13,460 nucleotides of DNA from Muribaculaceae bacterium (lineage in GTDB: Bacteria; Bacteroidota; Bacteroidia; Bacteroidales; Muribaculaceae): positions 1 to 13,460 of the forward strand of contig JAFYYI010000038.1 of assembly GCA_017557665.1 (NCBI GenBank), given 5' to 3'. This document shows positions 8,280-13,460 of this stretch, piece after piece. The position numbers and the translations under genes were made by a program. Positions within the stretch are counted from its first letter, which is position 1. Each line of letters starts with the position of its first letter. The notes under the pieces were generated by a model. The model searched no databases and was not told where the DNA came from. It saw only the letters and a list, made by a program, of their open reading frames with translations.

Positions 8280-10364
8280 TTACTTGTTCAGAATCATGTC
8301 GATGAGGACATTGACGTCGGCGAGGTTGATCTCACTGTCGCCATTCACGTCGCCCAGGGGTTGGGGGTTGCCGCTGAGAATCATGGCAATGAGGGCGTTC
8401 ACGTCGGCAATGTTGACCTCACCATCCTTGTTCACGTCACCAGGAACGGGTGCGGGTGCCGGGGTGATATCCTCGATGCTCATGCTGTTAACGAGCAGCA
8501 TGCCCATGTCGTAGTGTGAGCAGCAGCACAGGGCGATGAAGCTGGGGAACTGCTCATCATCGCTGCCGTAGCCGTCATCCTCCACCTTGAAGCTGAAGCT
8601 GTAGTCGCGGAACTCACCGGGATGTTTCACCGTGAAGGCCTCGTCGCCCAGGGGCACGGCGCCTGCCATGTCATAGCCCGAGAAGGTGTAGAAGCGGAAC
8701 TGCTCCTCCCTGTAGCCGGCGATGTCGTCGTTGCTCACGTTGGCCGTGATCTTGTACTCGTGGCCCTCCTGGAACAGGATGGGCGGTGAGATGATGAAGT
8801 CATAGCCATAGAAGACCTCGTTCTTCTGATAGATGTAAAAACACTTGTTTTCGCCCTGGCCGAACATGTTCATGAAGTCCTTGTACCACACGAAGGGGTA
8901 GCCGTCCTCGTTGCCGTCGAGGATGGTCCAGTACTGGCCGCTTTCCTCCCACGAGTTGAACGGGGCGACATAGGGGCACTCAACGGCGGGGCCGTTGACC
9001 AGGTCGTTGGTCTTGGCGGGTTCACCGATGCCGTCGGCATTCTTGGCGACAATCTGATAGGTGTAGCGCGTCAGTTCATCAATCAGTTTGACGTCGCTGA
9101 ATTGGGTGTCGGTGAGGCCACTGGCGATGGTCTTGTTGTCATTGAGGCGTACGATGTCATAGGTGAGGCTCCCCTTGTCGAGATAGCCGCCGTGGGCGCC
9201 TGTGACGGGCGCTGACCAGGAGAGGTCGTTGACCATCAATTGCATGCGGCTCAGTGTGGCTTTGGCGTCGTTGACGGCAGCCGGCACATCGTGGCCAATC
9301 CAGCACTCGACAGGCTGCTCCAGGCTGGCGCCGGCAGCGTTCACGGCTGTGATGGTGAATTCATACATGCCTGCTTCCTCAACAGTGACAGCGTGTCTCA
9401 TGGCCTCGCCAGGCTGGCAGTCCTCAAGGATGGTTTTTTCGCCGGTGACAGTGTTGACAATCTCGATGCTGATGGCGCCTTCCAGCGGGGATCCGCTGTA
9501 ATCGTTGACGGGGTTGACCCACTGCAGGATGGCTTGGAGTTCTCCTTCCTCGTCGGCCTCGATGGTAGCTTCACTCACGCGTTCCGGAGCGTTGCCGCTA
9601 GTCGGCTCAAAGGGGATGCCCAGGGCAATGGCGTGGGTGCCATCGCCGATGAGCCCCACCTGAGTGGCCTTGCCCGTCGTCGTGTCGACGGTGTAGAGCG
9701 TGGTCTTCTCATCGCTGCCCCATGCCGCCAGATATAGGGTGCCGCTCTCGCGGTCAAACTCCATGCTCTGGAAGTTCCACCAGGAGGCCAGCGCGACGCC
9801 GGTCGAGCCGATGACCTGTGTCTCGCCGGTGCCCTTGTTCACCTTGAGCAGATAGCCGCTGTTGGTCATGGCGTACATTTGGCCGCGAGCGTCAATGGCA
9901 AGGGCCTTGCAATAGCTTGACAGGTTTTGGGTGAAGGTCATTTTGCCGTCTTCAAGATTCACGGTACCGATGGCCGAAACGCCATCCACGTCCTCGCTGT
10001 TTGCGATGAAGTACATCGTGCTGGTCGTGTAGTCGTAACTCAAGTCGCCGGGGCAGGTCGCATCTCCCAATTTCTTGATGGTCTCGCCGTCGCCATCGGC
10101 CTTGATGCTGTAGAACCACATGTTGAAGTCGTCGTCGATGCCCATCATGTAGAGCGTGCTGCCGACGACGGCGCCCGAGCGCGGTTCGGCCTTGCTATAG
10201 GTGCCCAGACGGGTCACGGTCGACGGATTGTCGGTGGTGAAACTGATCATTGACGGCGACGTGCACGGCATCATGGTGTAGCCGTAGGCCGTCTTTTGCG
10301 CCGTAGCGCTGAAAGCGGTGGCCAACAAAGCCAACGCCAGGACAAGGTAGTTACTCTTTCTCAT
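8280..10364 (-). CDS. Secreted multidomain protein: propeller, FN3-like, choice-of-anchor J-like, dockerin-like
   Basis: A 694-residue exported protein; no enzyme motif was recognised. The signal peptide is about 1-22 (cleavage after ATA, before QK), with no lipobox. Residues about 25-260 carry propeller-type repeats (GSTLYMMGIDDD, STMYFIANSED, GQMYAMTNSGYLLKVNKGTGE, GTLYLAAWGSDEKTTLYTVDTTTGK). Two FN3-like domains follow at about 268-362 and 363-460. A jelly-roll resembling choice-of-anchor J/cleaved adhesin domains spans about 465-630, with YVAPFNSWEESGQYWTILDG and DFIISPPILFQEGHEYKI. The C-terminus (642-694) is dockerin-like, with loops D643-D654 (DVNKDGEVNIAD) and D672-D683 (DVNGDSEINLAD; Ser replaces the usual Gly at loop position 6). 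Three consecutive cysteines (LCCCSHY) shortly before the tail are unusual for an exported protein. It is transcribed convergently to the B12 operon, so it is not part of it. An adhesin or glycan-binding role is possible but unproven. Confidence 0.88.
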   Translation of the reverse strand: MRKSNYLVLALALLATAFSATAQKTAYGYTMMPCTSPSMISFTTDNPSTVTRLGTYSKAEPRSGAVVGSTLYMMGIDDDFNMWFYSIKADGDGETIKKLGDATCPGDLSYDYTTSTMYFIANSEDVDGVSAIGTVNLEDGKMTFTQNLSSYCKALAIDARGQMYAMTNSGYLLKVNKGTGETQVIGSTGVALASWWNFQSMEFDRESGTLYLAAWGSDEKTTLYTVDTTTGKATQVGLIGDGTHAIALGIPFEPTSGNAPERVSEATIEADEEGELQAILQWVNPVNDYSGSPLEGAISIEIVNTVTGEKTILEDCQPGEAMRHAVTVEEAGMYEFTITAVNAAGASLEQPVECWIGHDVPAAVNDAKATLSRMQLMVNDLSWSAPVTGAHGGYLDKGSLTYDIVRLNDNKTIASGLTDTQFSDVKLIDELTRYTYQIVAKNADGIGEPAKTNDLVNGPAVECPYVAPFNSWEESGQYWTILDGNEDGYPFVWYKDFMNMFGQGENKCFYIYQKNEVFYGYDFIISPPILFQEGHEYKITANVSNDDIAGYREEQFRFYTFSGYDMAGAVPLGDEAFTVKHPGEFRDYSFSFKVEDDGYGSDDEQFPSFIALCCCSHYDMGMLLVNSMSIEDITPAPAPVPGDVNKDGEVNIADVNALIAMILSGNPQPLGDVNGDSEINLADVNVLIDMILNK

Positions 10365-10416
10365 TATTCCAAAAGCAGTTTATGTAGTAGTTAATGTTTA
10401 ATGGCACAATGTGTTG

Positions 10417-10459
10417 CCACGGCTCAATCCGGAGTCCGGAGGCACAGATTGGGTCGTGG
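10417..10459 (+). repeat. Imperfect inverted repeat with inner CCGG hairpin
   Basis: CCACGGCTCAATC (10417-10429) pairs with GATTGGGTCGTGG (10447-10459) over 13 positions. The two non-Watson-Crick positions are G-U wobbles if the RNA is read from the plus strand, but would be C-A mismatches on the minus strand. Within the loop, CCGG (10429-10432) and CCGG (10436-10439) form a small inner stem. No U-tract follows. Its role is unknown. Confidence 0.6.
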
Positions 10460-10475
10460 CGATTCAATTGGGCTG

Positions 10476-10507
10476 CAAATTTCGCACTTTTTACTCAATG
10501 CTGCAAA
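10476..10507 (-). promoter_or_regulatory. Possible promoter of the minus-strand gene at 8280-10364
   Basis: Read on the minus strand, TTTG (10507-10504) is followed after 20 bases by GAAATTTG (10483-10476). The latter matches TAnnTTTG at all but the first fixed position. Transcription would start near 10469, giving a leader of roughly 105 bases that includes the inverted repeat at 10417-10459. Confidence 0.4.
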
Positions 10508-10697
10508 CCGTAGTATGCAATTTTAGCCCACTGTGCCTTTTTTTTCTTGGATTATTTGACAACAAGTCAATCAAGCATCGGCTTTTCTGCTTATTGATGG
10601 GGGAGAAGAAGGACTTTAAGGGAGAGATTATCAGTCGCTGCGAAGGACGATAACATACCCGAAATCAATTAAAAACAGAGATTTATCGGTGAATAAT

Positions 10698-10728
10698 TTT
10701 GCAGAAAAGGCGATATCGTTTATCTTTG
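10698..10728 (+). promoter_or_regulatory. Bacteroidota-type promoter of the gene at 10816
   Basis: TTTG at 10698-10701, a 19-base spacer, then TATCTTTG at 10721-10728 give a full match to the Bacteroidota -33/-7 consensus (TTTG, N19-21, TAnnTTTG). Transcription should begin near 10735, leaving an A/T-rich leader of about 80 bases with no clear Shine-Dalgarno sequence. Confidence 0.82.
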
Positions 10729-10815
10729 CAGTTGAAATGTGACGTAAAGCATCATTAGCTATAAACTGAAAAACTTCTTTTAAATTATTAACCTATAAAA
10801 CTAAACTTATTGTTT

Positions 10816-12417
10816 ATGAAGAAATGTTTTAAACTCTTTGCTGCAGCGCTGATGGCGCTGACTATGTTCATGCCTGCACAGGCCAACGAAGAACTGACCA
10901 TCTGTAACGGCAACACTACATCTTCGTACATCCCCTTCAAGCCCATCGACTTCCAGGATGCTGGCATGCATTCGCAGTTGATTTATCCGGCCGAGCTGCT
11001 TACCGAGATGAACGGCCAGCAGATCAACTCCATCACTTTCTATCTCCAGGATACTGATGGTATGTATGCTGCTGATGGACAGCTCGTCGTAAAGATGGGC
11101 GAAACCGACAATACAACCTATGCCAGTGCTGCAGATTTCCGCACAGGCCTCGTTCAGGTGGCTGCCATGCCTTTGACCGCTGGCGTTACCGAATTGGTGA
11201 TTGAATTCAACTCGCCTTACAATTATCAGGGCGGCAATCTCGTTCTCGATTTCACCAATCCCGAGCAGGGCGACGATAACTACTATGCTTGGAATCACTG
11301 GTATGGCCAGACCACTACATACTACTCGGCAATCGGCTCCAATGGTGCCATGGACAAGTTCTTGCCTAAGGCCACTATTAACTACGGTGTACCTCAGGAA
11401 TGGGCCGCTACTGTTACTCCCCTTGGACTGAATTTCAATATTCCCGCCGAGCGTGAGGAAGTGCAGACCATTGTCGTCAGGAACAAGGGTCTGAATCCCT
11501 TCACTCCTGTTATCAGCAGCCTTAGCGCTCCCCTGAGCATCGAGGCTGATCCTGTTGAGTTGGCTACGGGTGAGTCTCTTGAGATTCGCGTGAAGTTCGC
11601 TCCCACCGAGATCTGCAATTGTTGGGCTAAATTGACCATCAACTGTGGTGATGCCGGCACATTTGAGGTCATTATTGACGCTATTGCCACAGCTCCCGTC
11701 TATGAGGTGACAGTGGGCGATCAAGCCACTACCAATGAATTCCTGCCCATCCGTGGCTATTATATGGATGAAGTGGGCACCTATGGCCAGATGATTTACA
11801 CCGAGGAGATGATGGGTGCAGCCAAGGGCAACAAGATCACCAAGGTGACCTTCTATCCCAGGAGCGCGCTGAGCTCTTCATTGGCCAACGGTAAGATTCA
11901 ACTGTCGTTCAAGAATGTTGAAGGCCAGATTGAGTTTGCCGAGGCAACCGCATTGACCGAGATGACGGCAGTGGCCAACTGCACCATCAATGGCGGCGAG
12001 ACCCAGCTCGTCTTCGTTCTGGATGAGCCCTATCAGTATGATGGCGGCAGTCTCGCAATCGAGGCACTGGCAGTACAAAGGAGCACTTCTTTCGCAAGCA
12101 CCTTGTTCTATGGTGATAACTATGACTATTTACCCTCGATGTACCACTTCGCTTCCACCACCAAGACTTCTAACTTCTTGCCCATGGCTACCTTTACCTA
12201 CGACAAGAGCGGTACTCCTCAACCCGAGGTTTTGAAGGGTGACGTGAATGGCGACCATGAGGTGAACATCAGCGATGCTATTGTACTGATCAGTGCAATC
12301 CTCAACAGCGATATGACTGGAGTGAACCTCCTTAACGCCGACGTTGACGAGAACCAAGAGGTGAACATCACCGATGCTATCAAACTCATCAACTTCGTCC
12401 TGAACGAAGAATGGTAA
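10816..12417 (+). CDS. Secreted protein with two related beta-rich modules, an Ig-like domain and a dockerin-like tail
   Basis: A 533-residue exported protein of unknown function. The signal peptide is 1-23 (cleavage after AQA), with no lipobox. Module A spans about 24-190 and a diverged copy A' about 292-467; they share IYPAELLTEM / IYTEEMMGAA followed by I.S/K.TFY, PYNYQGGNL / PYQYDGGSL, and a terminal FLPKATINY / FLPMATFTY. Between them (about 191-290) lies an Ig-like domain resembling ASPM/SPD-2/Hydin (ASH) or DUF1573-type folds, with GLNFNIPAEREEVQTIVVRNKG and ESLEIRVKFAPTE. The C-terminus (about 475-533) is dockerin-like, with loops D476-D487 (DVNGDHEVNISD) and D509-D520 (DVDENQEVNITD). 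I chose ATG at 10816; an in-frame TTG two codons earlier (10810) is less likely. The next gene downstream encodes a third copy of module A. Function may be adhesion or carbohydrate binding; this is inference only. Confidence 0.88.
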   Translation: MKKCFKLFAAALMALTMFMPAQANEELTICNGNTTSSYIPFKPIDFQDAGMHSQLIYPAELLTEMNGQQINSITFYLQDTDGMYAADGQLVVKMGETDNTTYASAADFRTGLVQVAAMPLTAGVTELVIEFNSPYNYQGGNLVLDFTNPEQGDDNYYAWNHWYGQTTTYYSAIGSNGAMDKFLPKATINYGVPQEWAATVTPLGLNFNIPAEREEVQTIVVRNKGLNPFTPVISSLSAPLSIEADPVELATGESLEIRVKFAPTEICNCWAKLTINCGDAGTFEVIIDAIATAPVYEVTVGDQATTNEFLPIRGYYMDEVGTYGQMIYTEEMMGAAKGNKITKVTFYPRSALSSSLANGKIQLSFKNVEGQIEFAEATALTEMTAVANCTINGGETQLVFVLDEPYQYDGGSLAIEALAVQRSTSFASTLFYGDNYDYLPSMYHFASTTKTSNFLPMATFTYDKSGTPQPEVLKGDVNGDHEVNISDAIVLISAILNSDMTGVNLLNADVDENQEVNITDAIKLINFVLNEEW

Positions 12418-12473
12418 TGACAGTCGCTGATTGACGGGAGGTGAGAATCTCCTCAATCACGATGATTCTGATA

Positions 12474-12504
12474 CTGGGGACGGGCCATAGCGGTCCGTCC
12501 CCAG
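12474..12504 (+). terminator. Strong hairpin after the gene ending at 12417, possible terminator
   Basis: CTGGGGACGGGCC (12474-12486) pairs with GGTCCGTCCCCAG (12492-12504): 13 pairs including one G-U, with a 5-base loop. No T-run follows immediately (CGTCATGATGG), so it may protect the transcript 3' end or act with the T-tracts about 90 bases downstream, and may not be a classical terminator. Confidence 0.5.
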
Positions 12505-12640
12505 CGTCATGATGGCGGCAGCCATTGTGGGGTTATCGGTAGGGCGGCTCGAGTGTTTGATGTCTGTCCATCAGCTTACGGTTTCTGTCAGTTTTTTTAT
12601 TTTTTTGGTTTTTTTATAAGAATTATATCAAATAAAACAC

Positions 12641-12648
12641 TACTTTTG
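12641..12648 (+). promoter_or_regulatory. Bacteroidota -7 promoter element for the gene at 12709
   Basis: TACTTTTG matches TAnnTTTG. The -33 position at 19-21 base spacing is not a clear TTTG, but lies just after strong T-tracts. The predicted transcript starts near 12655, giving a leader of about 55 bases consisting almost only of A and T. A separate promoter suggests this gene is expressed independently of its upstream paralogue. Confidence 0.55.
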
Positions 12649-12708
12649 TTGAATAATAGTATTAATTAATTAGTTTTTATTTATTAATCTACTAAATTTC
12701 AAGTAATT

Positions 12709-13460
12709 ATGAAAAAAGTCTTTACATTAGTCGCTTTGGCCGTTATGGCATTTGCCGCTCAGGCCAATGTTTTGAGTGTTTGCCAGGACACTTGGTATTC
12801 TGGTGTGTATCCCGTTTACGGCCTGTGGTATGACACTCCGGGCGAGTCTCAGACTATCTATCCTGCCGACATGCTGACCGAGATGGCAGGTGGCCAGATT
12901 ACTGAGCTTTCCTTCTTGACGCTTGGCACTATTGGCAATAGTGAGTATGGTGATTTCTCTAGCTACACCATTAAATTCTCCGGTGGTGAGATTCAGCTGG
13001 CCCTCAAGGAGGTTGATCAGCTTGGCTTTGAACAGGAGGCCTTTATTACCGGTGCACAGGTCGTTGCTAACACCGTTCCTGTGTATGATGCATTAACTCT
13101 GGATTTCGTCCTGGATCAGCCCTATCAGTACAATGGTGGCAACCTCCTCGTCGAGGTAACCGTTATCACTGAAGGTAGCTATGGCACGACCTACTTCCTG
13201 GGCTCCGCAATGGTAGATGAGAACGATAATGACATCTACACTCCCTCCTATTATGAGAACATGGGCTACTCTGGTGATCTGTATTCCTCTGGTCGCTCAA
13301 GTTTCTTGCCCGCTATCGACTTCACCTATGAGCCTGGCCAGGTAACTCCTCCCGTTGATCCCACCGAGAAGACCGGTGCTCCCACCTTCAACGGCTACAC
13401 CGAGGATGGTATCTACGCTTACTTCGTAGAGATCAACGAGACCGAGCCCAGCACCATCTA
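12709..13460 (+). CDS. Secreted protein with module A, C-terminus beyond the window
   Basis: An open frame of 250 complete codons runs to the window end without a stop. The start ATG at 12709 directly precedes a signal peptide (1-19, cleavage after AQA, before NVLS), with no lipobox. Residues about 20-207 form one copy of the module seen twice in the protein encoded at 10816-12417: IYPADMLTEMAGGQITELSF, then LDFVLDQPYQYNGGNLLVEV, then SSFLPAIDFTY. A Pro/Thr-rich linker (GQVTPPVDPTEKT) leads into the start of another domain, APTFNGYTEDGIYAYFVEIN. That segment resembles the small Ig-like/chitobiase C-terminal-type repeats common in Bacteroidales surface proteins, but too little is present to be sure. 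Whether it ends in a dockerin-like tail like its neighbour cannot be seen. Function is unknown. Confidence 0.9.
   Translation, partial: MKKVFTLVALAVMAFAAQANVLSVCQDTWYSGVYPVYGLWYDTPGESQTIYPADMLTEMAGGQITELSFLTLGTIGNSEYGDFSSYTIKFSGGEIQLALKEVDQLGFEQEAFITGAQVVANTVPVYDALTLDFVLDQPYQYNGGNLLVEVTVITEGSYGTTYFLGSAMVDENDNDIYTPSYYENMGYSGDLYSSGRSSFLPAIDFTYEPGQVTPPVDPTEKTGAPTFNGYTEDGIYAYFVEINETEPSTI

Larger units (their letters stand above)
10365..10815. other. Divergent intergenic region
   Basis: A 451-bp gap between two divergently transcribed genes. It holds an inverted repeat (10417-10459), a possible minus-strand promoter (10476-10507) with an A-tract just upstream of it (the eight Ts at 10538-10545 on the plus strand), and a strong plus-strand promoter (10698-10728) with a leader of about 80 bases. 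Between about 10546 and 10690 I see nothing recognisable. A short plus-strand frame at 10411-10653 would start at GTG within the inverted repeat and resembles nothing known. Confidence 0.6.
12418..12708. other. Intergenic region between the two module-A genes
   Basis: Non-coding, 291 bp. It contains a strong hairpin (12474-12504), a weak stem TGATG/CATCA (12558-12573), then T-tracts at 12592-12615, a -7 promoter box at 12641-12648 and an AT-rich leader to the start at 12709. No gene is seen. Confidence 0.65.

Noticed and set aside
10411..10653. A small plus-strand frame of 80 codons in the divergent intergenic region.
   Set aside because: It starts at GTG close to the edge of the inverted repeat, has no leader context, overlaps the AT-rich upstream region, and resembles no known family.
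10810..10815. A TTG start two codons before the ATG of the first module-A gene.
   Set aside because: ATG 10816 begins a standard MKK signal peptide. An alternative initiator this close is unnecessary.
12592..12615. T-tracts considered as the U-run of a classical terminator for the gene ending at 12417.
   Set aside because: The strong hairpin (12474-12504) ends almost 90 bases earlier, and only a weak 5-bp stem (12558-12573) lies nearby. The tracts may instead be part of the next promoter's upstream region.
1..13460. Search for CRISPR arrays, tRNA or rRNA genes, transposases, integrases and attachment sites.
   Set aside because: No regularly spaced repeats, tRNA-like cloverleaf, transposase motif or insertion-sequence end was seen on either strand. 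The only tandem repeat is the two-copy 14-mer at 6916-6943.

Overview
The window comes from a member of the Bacteroidota, most likely order Bacteroidales (gut or rumen type). The evidence is TAnnTTTG-type -7 promoter elements, A/T-rich leaders without clear Shine-Dalgarno sequences, a BtuB/BtuG-type vitamin B12 uptake pair, and secreted proteins built from FN3-like, choice-of-anchor J-like and dockerin-like modules. I cannot name a genus.

Layout. (1) Bases 1-3224 hold the 3' three quarters of rpoC (RNA polymerase beta'), followed by a rho-independent terminator at 3377-3414. (2) Bases 3453-8183 form a forward vitamin B12 acquisition operon: a promoter, a cobalamin riboswitch (about 3466-3660), a BtuB-like TonB-dependent receptor (3685-5769), a BtuG-like surface lipoprotein beta-propeller overlapping it by one base (5769-6914), and 48 bp later a secreted, non-lipidated protein of unknown function that ends in a dockerin-like double calcium-loop module (6963-8183). 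(3) A convergent gene on the minus strand (8280-10364) encodes a propeller + FN3-like + choice-of-anchor J-like + dockerin-like secreted protein; a 16-bp perfect stem lies between the convergent stops. (4) After a 451-bp divergent intergenic region come two forward genes (10816-12417, and 12709 to the window end, incomplete). They share a beta-rich module of about 165-190 residues, present three times in total; the first of the two also ends in a dockerin-like module.

How the genes fit together. The riboswitch should shut down the B12 operon when cobalamin is plentiful. BtuG would capture cobalamin at the cell surface and pass it to BtuB for TonB-driven import. The third operon protein is probably an accessory surface factor. 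Three neighbouring genes of unrelated N-terminal architecture (6963-8183, 8280-10364, 10816-12417) carry the same type of C-terminal dockerin-like tail and have Sec signal peptides without a lipobox. This suggests that the tail serves a shared sorting, anchoring or assembly function. No cohesin-like gene is visible here. That shared tail, together with its presence on a riboswitch-controlled B12 operon protein, is the least explained feature of the window.
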